A stretch of 58,100 nucleotides of DNA from Arthrobacter sp. SDTb3-6 (GTDB lineage: Bacteria > Actinomycetota > Actinomycetes > Actinomycetales > Micrococcaceae). This document shows, in pieces, positions 24,627-33,242 of this stretch. The notes below the pieces were generated by a model, which searched no databases, was not told the origin of the DNA, and saw only the letters and a list, made by a program, of their open reading frames with translations. The position numbers and the translations under genes are program-made. The stretch is taken from contig NZ_JAAMFN010000026.1 in NCBI RefSeq assembly GCF_013376095.1, forward strand, positions 1 to 58,100. The letters are read 5' to 3'. Every line of letters starts with the position of its first letter. Within the stretch, counting starts at the first letter, position 1.

Positions 24627-25496
24627 TCATGGTTCCAGCACCGTCGCGACGTGGCCCAGCCGTGCCGTCATGACGGCAATCGCCTGGGGGTTGGCGTCAA
24701 CGCACACAAAACGGCGCCCCAGCTTCGCCGCAACGGCGCCGAGCGTGCCGGAACCGGCGAAGAAGTCCAGCACCCAGTCGCCCTCCCGGGAGGAGGCCGC
24801 CACGGCCCGGCGCAGCAGCCCCTCGGGCTTCTGCGTCGGGTAGCCGGTCTTCTCCTTGCCCGTGGGCGAGACGATGGTGTGCCACCAGACATCCGTGGGC
24901 AGCTTGCCGCGCTCACGCTTTTCCGGCGTGACCAGGCCGGGGGCCATGTACGGTTCGCGGTCCACCTCGGCGTTGTCGAAGTGGTACTTCTTCGGGTCCT
25001 TGACATACACCAGGATGTTGTCGTGCTTGGTGGGCCAGCGGCTTTTGGCCCGCGCACCATAGTCATAGGCCCAGATGATCTCGTTCAGGAAGCATTCCCG
25101 GCCAAAGATCGCATCCAGCATGACCTTGGCGTAGTGGACCTCCCGGTAATCGAGGTGCAGGTACAGGGTGCCGTCCTCGGCGAGCAGCCGCCAGGCCTCC
25201 ACCAGCCGCGGCTCCAGAAACTGCCAGTAGTCCGTGAAGGCGTCGTCATAGCTGTGCAGCGCGCCCTTGACGGTGTCGTAGCTGCGCCCGCCAAAGCCGA
25301 TGCGGTCGCCGCCGCCGCCGGAATTGCGCACCATGGTGGTCTGCTGCCGGCTCTGCACCCTTCCGGTGTTGAAGGGCGGGTCCACATAAATCAGGGTGAA
25401 GGAACCATCCGGGAGGGTGGGGAGGAACTCGGCGTTGTCCGCATGGACCACCAGGTTCGGCCCCGCCCCGTCCGGCTGCCAGGCAGTCGTCGTCAT
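24627..25496 (-). CDS. beta-class site-specific DNA methyltransferase, no restriction partner
   Basis: The 289-residue protein is an amino-methyltransferase (N6-adenine or N4-cytosine). Catalytic motif IV DPPF is at 39-42 and the SAM motif I DFFAGSGT at 244-251, so IV precedes I as in the beta class (CcrM/HinfI-like). The TQKPEGLLRRAV segment is also typical. The start is the ATG at 25496, 11 bases after the helicase stop; the long upstream frame is the helicase gene read in another frame. No restriction endonuclease gene is near, so it is probably an orphan or epigenetic methylase. Confidence 0.88.
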   Translation of the reverse strand: MTTTAWQPDGAGPNLVVHADNAEFLPTLPDGSFTLIYVDPPFNTGRVQSRQQTTMVRNSGGGGDRIGFGGRSYDTVKGALHSYDDAFTDYWQFLEPRLVEAWRLLAEDGTLYLHLDYREVHYAKVMLDAIFGRECFLNEIIWAYDYGARAKSRWPTKHDNILVYVKDPKKYHFDNAEVDREPYMAPGLVTPEKRERGKLPTDVWWHTIVSPTGKEKTGYPTQKPEGLLRRAVAASSREGDWVLDFFAGSGTLGAVAAKLGRRFVCVDANPQAIAVMTARLGHVATVLEP

Positions 25497-25506
25497 CTGA
25501 TGTTGG

Positions 25507-27213
25507 CTATTCGCCGGCGTCGGGCTTGCCCACGACCTCGCCATTGCGGCGGCGGGTGCGGGTGCGCGTACGCCGCGGACGGGCCGCCGTGCCCTCGCCG
25601 GCGGTCTCGGCCGGCCCGTTGTCCCGGGCCTCGTCCCGCTCGCCAGAGGAGGCCCGACGGCGGTTGCGCCCGCCGTCGTTCCGCTCGCCGGCGTGCTTCT
25701 CGCCGTGGCGGGCGCCGCTTCGGTTTCCGCCGCGGTTGCCGCCCCGGCCACCCTCACGGCTGTCCTGCTTCGGGGTGTGGCGCTTGCCGGTCTCGCCCAG
25801 GTCCTCCAGGACTTCGGCCCCGATCCCGGCGTGGGTGCGCTGGTTGCGCGGCAGGCGGCCCTTGGTGCCTTCCGGGATGTCCAGGTCGGTGTAGAGGTGC
25901 GGGGAGGAGGAGTAGGTCTCGACGGGTTCGGGCACGTTCAGGCCCAGGGCCTTGTTGATCAGCGCCCACCGGGGCATGTCGTCCCAGTCCACGAACGTGA
26001 CGGCCGTGCCCTTGTTGCCGGCGCGGCCCGTGCGGCCCACGCGGTGCAGGTAGATCTTCTCGTCCTCGACGCACTGGTAGTTGACCACGTGCGTCACGTC
26101 GTCCACGTCGATGCCGCGGGCGGCGACGTCGGTGGCCACCAGCACGTCGACCTTGTTGTTGCGGAAGGCGCGCAGGGCCTGCTCGCGGGCGCCCTGGCCG
26201 AGGTCGCCGTGGATGGCGGCGGCGGCAAAGCCGCGGTCCACGAGTTCCTCGGAGACCTTGGCGGCGGTGCGCTTGGTCTTGGTGAAGATGATGGAGCGGC
26301 CGCGGCCGCGCGACTGCAGGATGCGGGCCAGGACCTCGATCTTGTCCAGGTTGTGCGTGCGGTAGATGACCTGGCGGATGTCGCGCTTGGTCAGGCCCTC
26401 GTCGTCGGGGTCGGCGGCACGGATGTGCGTGGGCTGCGTCATGTACCGCCGGGCCATGGCGACGACGGGGCCGGGCATGGTGGCGGAGAACAGCATGGTC
26501 TGGCGCACGGCCGGGGTGCCGGCGATCAGGGTCTCGACGTCGGGCAGGAAGCCCAGGTCCAGCATCTCGTCGGCCTCGTCGAGGATGACGATCTTGACGT
26601 TCTTCAGGTTCAGGTGGCGCTGGCGCAGCAGGTCAATCAGGCGGCCGGGGGTGCCGACCACCACTTCAACGCCCTTTTGCAGGGACTCGATCTGGGGCTC
26701 GTAGGCACGGCCGCCGTAAATCGTGGCGATGCGCACGCCGCGGTGCTTGGAGGCCGTGGTGAGGTCGCCGGCGACCTGGACGGCCAGTTCGCGCGTCGGC
26801 ACGATGACCAGGGCCTGCGGGGCGCCGGGCACGGGCAGCTTGTCATAGCCGTCGTCCTTCGGGCCCACCACGCGCTGCAGCGCGGGGATGCCGAAGCCGA
26901 GCGTCTTGCCGGTACCGGTCTTGGCCTGGCCGATGATGTCGTGCCCGCCGAGTGCGATGGGCAGGGTCATGGCCTGGATCGGGAAGGGATGGGTGATGCC
27001 GGCCTCGTTCAGCGACAGCACGATGTCCGCGTGCACGCCGAAGCTGGCGAAGGTGGCCTTCTCTTCCTGGCGGGGAGGCTCGTTGCTGGTCAGGCTGCCG
27101 TCAATTTCGACCTTCTCGCTGCTGTCTTCTGCCTGCAGGAGGGAATCTGCTTCAATGCTCAAATTCGTACCGTTCAATTCGTCTATACAGGTGCGCACCC
27201 GGTGGCGGCTCAA
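25507..27213 (-). CDS. DEAD-box RNA helicase
   Basis: The protein (up to 568 residues) is an ATP-dependent RNA helicase. Motifs in order are Q motif (HPFPIQAMTLPIAL), AKTGTGKT, PTRELAVQV, TPGRLIDLL, DEAD, SAT, then IIFTKTKRTA, ATDVAARGID and YLHRVGRTGRAG. The last 130 residues are Arg/Gly-rich and probably bind RNA. The start is unsure: TTG at 27213 gives the longest form, and TTG codons at 27177 and 27162 are alternatives. An RNB exonuclease upstream on the same strand suggests shared work in RNA turnover. It matches rhlE (Rv3211) by context. Confidence 0.9.
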   Translation of the reverse strand: MSRHRVRTCIDELNGTNLSIEADSLLQAEDSSEKVEIDGSLTSNEPPRQEEKATFASFGVHADIVLSLNEAGITHPFPIQAMTLPIALGGHDIIGQAKTGTGKTLGFGIPALQRVVGPKDDGYDKLPVPGAPQALVIVPTRELAVQVAGDLTTASKHRGVRIATIYGGRAYEPQIESLQKGVEVVVGTPGRLIDLLRQRHLNLKNVKIVILDEADEMLDLGFLPDVETLIAGTPAVRQTMLFSATMPGPVVAMARRYMTQPTHIRAADPDDEGLTKRDIRQVIYRTHNLDKIEVLARILQSRGRGRSIIFTKTKRTAAKVSEELVDRGFAAAAIHGDLGQGAREQALRAFRNNKVDVLVATDVAARGIDVDDVTHVVNYQCVEDEKIYLHRVGRTGRAGNKGTAVTFVDWDDMPRWALINKALGLNVPEPVETYSSSPHLYTDLDIPEGTKGRLPRNQRTHAGIGAEVLEDLGETGKRHTPKQDSREGGRGGNRGGNRSGARHGEKHAGERNDGGRNRRRASSGERDEARDNGPAETAGEGTAARPRRTRTRTRRRNGEVVGKPDAGE

Positions 27214-27480
27214 CGCCGGCTTGTCATTGCCGTACGGAACCTGGCGGGGCGCACAAACGGGGGGAAGCCGATCGCGGGCTTACAAAAACGTGGCCTCCCT
27301 CCGCCAAGGCGGCGGGCGGGGCGGACCAAAAGAAAGACTCGCGTAGGGGCGGGCTTGTTGAATCAAAAACATCAATCAACGACCGGGCATCCATGTCTAC
27401 GCCCCAAGTCTAGCCGGTCACACCCAATTCCCCTCCGCGGGCCGTCATTTAACGGGGGTGTCGGTGCGCGGCATCCCCGT
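27214..27480 (-). promoter_or_regulatory. long 5' region of the helicase gene
   Basis: These 267 bases separate the RNB stop from the helicase start. No ORF or RNA gene is apparent. The AT-richer part at 27355-27390 (with AATCAAAAACATCAATCAAC) is the likeliest promoter region, which would leave an untranslated leader of over 130 bases. Long leaders are common in DEAD-box helicase messages. I cannot place the promoter boxes. Confidence 0.35.
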
Positions 27481-28965
27481 CTAGCTGCCGTCCTTGCGGG
27501 GGGCTGCGGGGACAAACTGGATGGTCCGCCTGGCGATGTCCGCCGTCACGAGCTTCACCCGCACCACGGTGCCCGGTTCCAGCGCGCCTTCGCAGTACCC
27601 GGTGACGGCCGGGTCCGCGATCTGGATGGTGCTGCGGGCGGCACCGGCCTTGGTGGTGTGGCCGTTCTGCCGCGGGCCGGCCAGGACGACGGCGTCAAAT
27701 TCCGTCCCGACCCTGTGGCTGAGCAGCGCCGCCTCCACCGTGTCGATCGCGGCCTTGTCCACCTTGCTGGCGAGCTGGTTGGACGCGGACATGATCTCCG
27801 GAAGCCCGTCCAGGGCCTGGACCGCCCAGTCCGGCGCCTCGGAGCCGGAACACAGGGCCGCGCAGATGGCCAGCACAAACCGGTCCACCAGACGGCGCAG
27901 CGGCGCGGTGGCGTGGGCGTACGGGGCGGCGACGGCGGCCTGGACCACCTCCTCGGGCACCTCACCGTTAAAGGGTGTGTAGCCGGCGCCGCGGAACAGC
28001 GTGGCCGCGGCGTGCATGAGGGCCAGCTGCCTGGGGTCCGAGGTGTCCAGGGTGCGCAGGTAGGCCCCGTACTCCATGCCCTCCTCCCAGGGCTTGCCCA
28101 AGGCCACGGTCTGCATCCGGTAGGCGGCCACGGCGCCGTCGTCAGGGGCCGGCATGGTGCGCAGGATGCCCACCTTGCCCTCGAGCATCACCTGGGCGGC
28201 GGCCATGCCGGTCAAGAGGGAAATCTGTGCGTTCCAGTCTTCCAGCGGCAGGGCGGGCCGGAACTGCAGGACGTAGCGGCCGTCCACAAACTCCACTTCC
28301 TGGGCCGGGACGTTCAGGCTGGCGCCGCCGCGGGCGCGTTCCAGCCCGATCCGCTTCGTCCCGATCTCCCGCAGCAGCTCCAGGGTGCCGGCATAGTCGG
28401 CCGGGGCGGTGCCGGCGTCGAGCATGTCCTGGGCCTCGGCATAGCCCAGCTTGGCGATGCTCCGGACGGTGGCGCGGCGGACGCGGGCCGAAAGCTGCGA
28501 ACCGTCGGCGGCCAGTTCAATCTCCCAGACGAAGGCGGAACGGGGATTGTTGGCGAACAGGCTGGCGGCACCTTCGCTGAGCGGGACGGGGTGCAGGGGG
28601 ATGCGGTTGCCGGGGGTGTAGAAGGTCTGGCCGCGGCGGCGGGTTTCCGTGTCGAGCGCCCCGCCCGCGGGGACGAAGGAGGGGACGTCGGCGATGGCGT
28701 AGTGGACCACGTAGCCGGAGCCCTTGCGCTCCAGGTACATGGCCTGGTCAAGGTCCAGGGAGCCGGGCGGGTCGATGGTGATGAAGGGCAGGGCGGTCAG
28801 GTCCGGCTCCGGGAGCGTGTGGCCGGCAATGACCGTCTCCACTTCCGCCAGCACGTCCGGGCCAAATCCGTCGGGCAGGTCAAACTCCACCGACAGGGCT
28901 GCCAGGGCCTCGGCCAGTGCCTGCTGCGCGGCGCTGCCTTTGACGCCAATGTGAGAGTACGGCAC
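27481..28965 (-). CDS. RNB-domain 3'-5' exoribonuclease
   Basis: The 494-residue protein is an RNase II/R-family enzyme reduced to little more than the RNB domain. The core reads ITIDPPGSLDLDQAM with the magnesium-binding Asp cluster, then HYAIADVPSFV, RRGQTFYTPGNRIPLHP and YAHATAPLRRLVDRFV. A short C-terminal beta region from about 400 may be an S1-like domain. Such short RNB proteins are typical of actinobacteria. The start is taken as GTG 28965, since the longer frame runs into the divergent gene. It degrades RNA hydrolytically; the specific substrates are unknown. Confidence 0.87.
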   Translation of the reverse strand: MPYSHIGVKGSAAQQALAEALAALSVEFDLPDGFGPDVLAEVETVIAGHTLPEPDLTALPFITIDPPGSLDLDQAMYLERKGSGYVVHYAIADVPSFVPAGGALDTETRRRGQTFYTPGNRIPLHPVPLSEGAASLFANNPRSAFVWEIELAADGSQLSARVRRATVRSIAKLGYAEAQDMLDAGTAPADYAGTLELLREIGTKRIGLERARGGASLNVPAQEVEFVDGRYVLQFRPALPLEDWNAQISLLTGMAAAQVMLEGKVGILRTMPAPDDGAVAAYRMQTVALGKPWEEGMEYGAYLRTLDTSDPRQLALMHAAATLFRGAGYTPFNGEVPEEVVQAAVAAPYAHATAPLRRLVDRFVLAICAALCSGSEAPDWAVQALDGLPEIMSASNQLASKVDKAAIDTVEAALLSHRVGTEFDAVVLAGPRQNGHTTKAGAARSTIQIADPAVTGYCEGALEPGTVVRVKLVTADIARRTIQFVPAAPRKDGS

Positions 28966-29029
28966 GCAATCAGCGTAAACGATTCGCCCCGCTACGCAAG
29001 GGCGGCGCGGCCCGGCTACGCTGGAGCCT

Positions 29030-29734
29030 ATGAGTACTCCGCCCCCCGCAGCCGAAGAGCCCATTTCCGCCGGAGAGCTGAGCGCACGGTACGACAAATT
29101 TGTGGTGGACCTGCTCGGCGGCATTGCCTACGGGGAGCTTTCCGGGTTTGAGCGGCTGTCCTCCGACGCCCGCTACTCGCCAACGCTCAATGACCGCGCC
29201 GTGCTGGGCAAGATGGCGGTGGCCGAGTTTGGGCACTACGAGATGGTGTGCGCCAGGCTGCACGCGATGGGCATGGACCCGGAGCTGGCCATGCTGCCGT
29301 TCCAGCGCACGATTGACTCCTTCCACGAGCGGACGCGGCCTGCCGACTGGCATGAATCGCTCATGAAGGCCTACGTGGTGGATGCCATCACCGAGGACTT
29401 TTATGCAGCCATTGCCGAACGGCTGGACGGCGAAACGCGCGGCATCATTGCCCGGGTGCGCACCAGCAAGGCCCAGACGGAGCTGCTGGAAGAGCTGCTG
29501 CACAAGATGCTCGCCGAGGACCCCCGGCTGTCCTCACGCCTGGCGTTGTGGGGCCGGCGGCTGGTGGGTGAGGCGCTGACCCAGGCGCAGCAGATCGGCG
29601 CACGGCACAGTTTCCTGGTGGGCCTGGGCCCGGACGGCAGGCAGGAGGAGGCCGCCTCGGAGGTGGGAACCATCCTGGCCCAGCTGACGCGCGGGCACTC
29701 AAAGCGCATGAGCCGGCTGGGCCTGACGGCCTGA
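29030..29734 (+). CDS. ferritin-like fold protein
   Basis: The 234-residue, mostly helical protein fits the ferritin-like superfamily near MiaE-type tRNA hydroxylases. EFGHYEMV (about 65-72) is a plausible Glu/His diiron half-site, and DAITEDFYAAIAERL and the following helix could supply the other half. The activity is unknown. It is divergent from the RNB gene (64-bp gap). In M. tuberculosis a protein of this kind (Rv3210c) sits beside rhlE, matching this neighbourhood. Confidence 0.75.
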   Translation: MSTPPPAAEEPISAGELSARYDKFVVDLLGGIAYGELSGFERLSSDARYSPTLNDRAVLGKMAVAEFGHYEMVCARLHAMGMDPELAMLPFQRTIDSFHERTRPADWHESLMKAYVVDAITEDFYAAIAERLDGETRGIIARVRTSKAQTELLEELLHKMLAEDPRLSSRLALWGRRLVGEALTQAQQIGARHSFLVGLGPDGRQEEAASEVGTILAQLTRGHSKRMSRLGLTA

Positions 29735-29748
29735 GCCATGCTGCGCAG

Positions 29749-30252
29749 TTACGGGTGCTGCGCGGCCCGGACATCGGCCACGATCCGGCGGACGGCATCC
29801 GCCACGCTGTCCCCGGCCAGGATCGGTCGTTCGGCCACGCCCTCCAGTGCGTTCCAGCCGTGGTACCAGCCCCGCATCTGCTTTTCGCCAAAGTCCGCCA
29901 GCTTGTGCGGCCGGGTCTGGTGGCGGCGCAGCGTCTCCTCAAGCGTGAGGTCCCAGGCGTAGAACAGGCTGGGCCCGGCATGCCCGTTGCGCAGCCGGAT
30001 GAACGTCGCGCTGTACGCCGAGGCGTTGAACATGCCGTCCATGATGACATCCCGCCCGTGCCGCAGTGCCAGCTGGGCCGCGTGTTCAATGAGTTCCACG
30101 CTCAAAAGCGAGTAGTTGCCCGTTTCGCCGAGGATGCCGCGGCGGAAGTAGTCCTGTTCAATCCACACCGCACCCAGTTCGTGCTGCAGCGCGCGGGCCA
30201 CCGTGCTCTTGCCGGAGCCGGAATTGCCGCGCAGCACGATCAAGGTGGACAT
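29749..30252 (-). CDS. P-loop kinase-like ATPase
   Basis: The 167-residue protein has Walker A GNSGSGKST and the adenylate-kinase-like features IEQDYFRRGIL and RDVIMDGMF, followed by a lid-like Arg-rich region. It resembles small AAA_33/zeta-toxin-like kinases that phosphorylate a small molecule; the substrate is unknown. The start is the ATG at 30252, which has GGGAG five bases before it, rather than a TTG four codons upstream. It is convergent with the ferritin-like gene with a gap of 14 bases. Confidence 0.75.
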   Translation of the reverse strand: MSTLIVLRGNSGSGKSTVARALQHELGAVWIEQDYFRRGILGETGNYSLLSVELIEHAAQLALRHGRDVIMDGMFNASAYSATFIRLRNGHAGPSLFYAWDLTLEETLRRHQTRPHKLADFGEKQMRGWYHGWNALEGVAERPILAGDSVADAVRRIVADVRAAQHP

Positions 30253-30318
30253 GCTCCCATCCAAGCACAGGCGCCGCCGCGGCCCCAGCAGCCCTACATG
30301 GGCCTGCTTGCTTCGGTG

Positions 30319-31473
30319 TCACAGGGAGCGGGCCACCAGTTCCTTCATGATCTCGTTCGTGCCGCCGTAAATTTTTTGGACGCGTGCGGCGGCGTAGCGG
30401 CGGGCAATGGGGTACTCGGTCATGTAGCCGTATCCGCCAAAGACCTGCAGGCACCGGTCGGTGACCTTGCTTTGCACATCGGTGCACCAGAATTTTGCGA
30501 GCGAGGCCGTAGGCGCATCGAGGGCGCCGGCGACGTGCAGGGCAATGCAGTGGTCGACGAGCGTGCGGGCCGCGAGGCTGTCTGCTGCCGACTCCGCGAG
30601 CACGAACCGGGTGTTTTGGAAGGACATCAGCTTTTGGCCAAAGGCGTCCCTGTCCTTCGCATACGCCGTTGCCTCGCGAACCGCGTACTCCGACTCCGCG
30701 GCAGAGGCCACTGCGATGGCCAGGCGTTCCTGGGGCAGCTGCTGCATGAGTTGGATGAAGCCCCGGCCCTCGATGCCGCCCAGGACGTTTTCGGCCGGAA
30801 CCCTCATGTCAACGAAGGAGAGTTCGCGGGTGTCCTGCCCGTGCATGCCGATCTTCTCCAGGATGCGGCCGCGTTCGAATCCGGCAAGGCCGGCGGTCTC
30901 GGCGACAATGAGTGACAATCCCTTGCCGCCCTTGTCCGCACCCGTCCGGGCGACGATGATCAGCAGGTCGCAGTGGGTGGCGTTGGAGATGAAGGTCTTG
31001 GAGCCGTTGACCACGTACGCGTCGCCGTCGCGCCTGGCCTGGGTGCGGACACTTTGGAGGTCCGAACCTGTCGAGGGTTCGGTCATGGCGATGGCGCCGA
31101 CAAGGCTGCCGTCCGCCATGCCGGGGAGCCAGCGCTGTTTCTGTGCTTCCGTGCCGAAGGCGGCGATGTAGTGGGCGACAATGGCACTGTGGACGACGTT
31201 GGCCCAGGCGGAGTCGGCGATGCGTGCCTGCTCTTCGATGATGACGGCCTCGTGGGCGAAGGTGCCGCCGCCTCCGCCGTATTCCTCGGGGATGCTGATG
31301 CACAAAAGGCCTGCCGCGCCGGCCTGCCGCCAGAAGTCCCTGTCCACGCAGTGCTGTTGGGCCCACCGGGCATGGTGCGGGCGGGAATTCTGGTCCAGGA
31401 ACGTGCGGGCCAGGTCCCTGAGGTCGTCAAGTTCCTCCGTCAGCCAGGGGGAACGGTGGTTGTCCATGATCAC
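30319..31473 (-). CDS. acyl-CoA dehydrogenase
   Basis: The 384-residue flavoenzyme oxidises an acyl-CoA to the 2-enoyl-CoA. Landmarks are IPEEYGGGGG, AIAMTEPSTGSDLQSVRT (FAD contact), the VNGSKTFISNATHCD strand, LQVFGGYGYMTEYPIAR and the C-terminal KIYGGTNEIMKEL. The Glu in TEYPIAR is at the catalytic position used in isovaleryl- and long-chain-type enzymes. The start is GTG 31473, with AGGAG about ten bases upstream. The gene is ten bases after the CoA transferase, so the pair likely handles one CoA-linked substrate. Confidence 0.9.
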   Translation of the reverse strand: MIMDNHRSPWLTEELDDLRDLARTFLDQNSRPHHARWAQQHCVDRDFWRQAGAAGLLCISIPEEYGGGGGTFAHEAVIIEEQARIADSAWANVVHSAIVAHYIAAFGTEAQKQRWLPGMADGSLVGAIAMTEPSTGSDLQSVRTQARRDGDAYVVNGSKTFISNATHCDLLIIVARTGADKGGKGLSLIVAETAGLAGFERGRILEKIGMHGQDTRELSFVDMRVPAENVLGGIEGRGFIQLMQQLPQERLAIAVASAAESEYAVREATAYAKDRDAFGQKLMSFQNTRFVLAESAADSLAARTLVDHCIALHVAGALDAPTASLAKFWCTDVQSKVTDRCLQVFGGYGYMTEYPIARRYAAARVQKIYGGTNEIMKELVARSL

Positions 31474-31483
31474 GGTGGCGCTC

Positions 31484-32377
31484 CTAGTGTCCGGTGAAGT
31501 GCGATGTGTGCCGCCCGGTGGCTGCGGCAACGCCTTGGCGGGCATCGGGGGTGCCGACGCCGGGACGGGCCACGGCGGCCAGGGGCAGGTCGTGCGCCAG
31601 GCCAAGGGCCGTCCAATACTCCGTGGTGCGGGCCGCGAACCCGTGCGCCAGTTCGTCGCGCGTCCGTCCCACCAGTGCGGAGAGCCGGTTGACAAAGTGC
31701 GGCTCGAGTGCGGCGACGGCGATGTACCCGTCGGCAGTTTCGTAGATGCCGTACGACGGCGTTGCGCCGCCAAGGACGGACCCGGGGGACGTGAGGCCGT
31801 GCCGGACACCGGCGGCCGCGGAGTGGGCCGCGTCATCCAGGGACACCCGCTCGTGGACGTTCCGGGCGCCGTGGTCCCGTTGGCGCAGGGCCGCGAAGGT
31901 GGCGGACACGGCCCGCTCGGCGCCCAAAAGGTCTGCGACCGGCACGAGCGGCAGGGCCGGGGGAAGAAGTGTGCCGTGAGCGGCCTGGTAGGTGAGGTCA
32001 TGGCCGGGCTGCTCGGCCAGGGGGCCGTCGTGCCCGACGATCTCGACGAGGGCGGTGTTGTGGAACTGGAGGTCCGCGAGGAGCCGGAGCCGGGCGAAGG
32101 CCGAGGGGCGCATGGCCGTGAGCAGCACGTCGGCCTGGGCCAGCGTGGCCAGGAACCCGGACCGTCCCGCCGGGTCCTTCAGGTCGAGCCGGATGACTTC
32201 CTGGCCCGTGACGAGTTCGGAATACCACGACGGGGCAGCGCCTTGGAGCGGATCGCCCTGCGGCGGCTCAACCTTGATGACCTTGGCACCCAGCATCGCC
32301 AGCCTGGACGCAGCCACGGGTCCGGGAAGGTTGATTGCAAGGGTGACTATGACAACGCCGGCAAGCGGGCTGGACAT
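31484..32377 (-). CDS. CaiB/BaiF-type (family III) CoA transferase, short form
   Basis: The 297-residue protein has the family III fold start: GVVIVTLAINLPGPVAASRLAMLGAKVIKVEPPQGDP. The region LVPVADLLGAERAV carries the Asp expected to form the acyl-CoA anhydride. Full-length relatives are about 380-400 residues, so the C-terminal part is shorter than usual. It transfers CoA between carboxylates. ATG at 32377 follows GAGGAG. It is the first gene of a two-gene operon and divergent from a TetR gene. Confidence 0.82.
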   Translation of the reverse strand: MSSPLAGVVIVTLAINLPGPVAASRLAMLGAKVIKVEPPQGDPLQGAAPSWYSELVTGQEVIRLDLKDPAGRSGFLATLAQADVLLTAMRPSAFARLRLLADLQFHNTALVEIVGHDGPLAEQPGHDLTYQAAHGTLLPPALPLVPVADLLGAERAVSATFAALRQRDHGARNVHERVSLDDAAHSAAAGVRHGLTSPGSVLGGATPSYGIYETADGYIAVAALEPHFVNRLSALVGRTRDELAHGFAARTTEYWTALGLAHDLPLAAVARPGVGTPDARQGVAAATGRHTSHFTGH

Positions 32378-32411
32378 GGGCTCTCCTCGTGGTGGCGTCT
32401 CTGCCGTAATT

Positions 32412-32425
32412 TGTACAGTTGTACA
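32412..32425. promoter_or_regulatory. candidate TetR operator
   Basis: TGTACAGTTGTACA is an imperfect inverted repeat (each half is TGTACA) in the 93-bp divergent gap between the CoA transferase and the tetR gene. The gap is much more AT-rich than its surroundings. The site probably overlaps the promoters of both genes. This is inferred from position and symmetry. Confidence 0.5.
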
Positions 32426-32470
32426 GTATCCAAAACGTATATTCAATAGTTTGTAGGTTAGTATGGCGGG

Positions 32471-33106
32471 ATGAACGGAAGGGGCGGCGGCGTGGAGAAC
32501 GCCGGGGGGCAAAAAACGGCGGCACCTCTGGCGCCCTGGTCAGCCGGCGACCTCACGTCCAAGGCGCGAATTCGCAATGCAGCCCTCCGCTTGTTCGCCC
32601 AGTACGGCGAGGGCGGCACCTCGATGCGGATGATCGCTGCCGAAGCCGAAGTGACCGTCGGGCTCGTAGCCCACCACTACGGGACCAAGGACCGGCTGCG
32701 GGAGGCCGTGGACGAGGCCATCGTCAATCTTTTCGCCGAAACCCTTGCCTCGACCCCGGTGACTGGCACCCCGCACGAGGTTGTCGGCCGCCGGGACGCC
32801 GCCGTGGCACAGATGCTGGGGAGCAACCCGGTGGTCCTGGACTACCTGCGCCGTGCCCTGCTTACCGGCCAGGGGCGGCCCGGTGACGTGCTGAGCCAAT
32901 TGGCGGTGCTGACGGCCAACCAGGTGCGCGCCCTGCGCGAGTCGGGACTGGCCTCAACGGGCCGCAGCGTCACCGAGCAAACAGTGACAACCATCGTCCG
33001 CCAGCTTGGACGCCTGCTGCTGCAACCCATGGCCAACCGCATTTTCGAGGAGTTCGGGGAACCGGGCGAGGAAGCCCCCGAACTCGTCGTGGGAGTCAGG
33101 ACGTAA
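32471..33106 (+). CDS. TetR-family regulator
   Basis: The 211-residue protein has a TetR helix-turn-helix at about 28-75 (SKARIRNAALRLFAQYGEGGTSMRMIAAEAEVTVGLVAHHYGTKDRLREAVDEAI) and a helical ligand domain. It is divergent from the CoA transferase/acyl-CoA dehydrogenase operon and probably represses it, perhaps sensing an acyl-CoA. An N-terminal extension of about 27 residues is Gly/Ala-rich, and a start at a later codon is possible. Confidence 0.85.
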   Translation: MNGRGGGVENAGGQKTAAPLAPWSAGDLTSKARIRNAALRLFAQYGEGGTSMRMIAAEAEVTVGLVAHHYGTKDRLREAVDEAIVNLFAETLASTPVTGTPHEVVGRRDAAVAQMLGSNPVVLDYLRRALLTGQGRPGDVLSQLAVLTANQVRALRESGLASTGRSVTEQTVTTIVRQLGRLLLQPMANRIFEEFGEPGEEAPELVVGVRT

Positions 33107-33242
33107 GGCCGACCGCCGTCGCCCTTTACCCGGTCCCTTGGCGCCTCGTCGTGCGCCCTCCCGCAGGACGTGCGTTCGCTCACAACCGGAATAGCCGCTG
33201 CAGCGCGCCCGTTCCCACCATTAACGACTTCAGAGGAGAAGA

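Noticed and set aside
25497-25757. N-terminal extension of the DNA methyltransferase frame
   Set aside because: It overlaps the Arg-rich end of the helicase and is low-complexity shadow sequence. The ATG at 25496 gives a normal family N-terminus.
25693-29151. 1152-codon open frame on the plus strand
   Set aside because: It is antisense to the helicase and RNB genes, whose motifs are unmistakable. Its Gly/Val/His-rich composition is typical of a GC-rich shadow frame.
29735-29962. Plus-strand frame after the ferritin-like gene
   Set aside because: It is antisense to the P-loop kinase gene, which has clear Walker A and kinase motifs.
31474-32001. Continuation of the acyl-CoA dehydrogenase frame into the CoA transferase
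   Set aside because: Residues before the GTG at 31473 are the CoA transferase gene in another frame, not a fusion.
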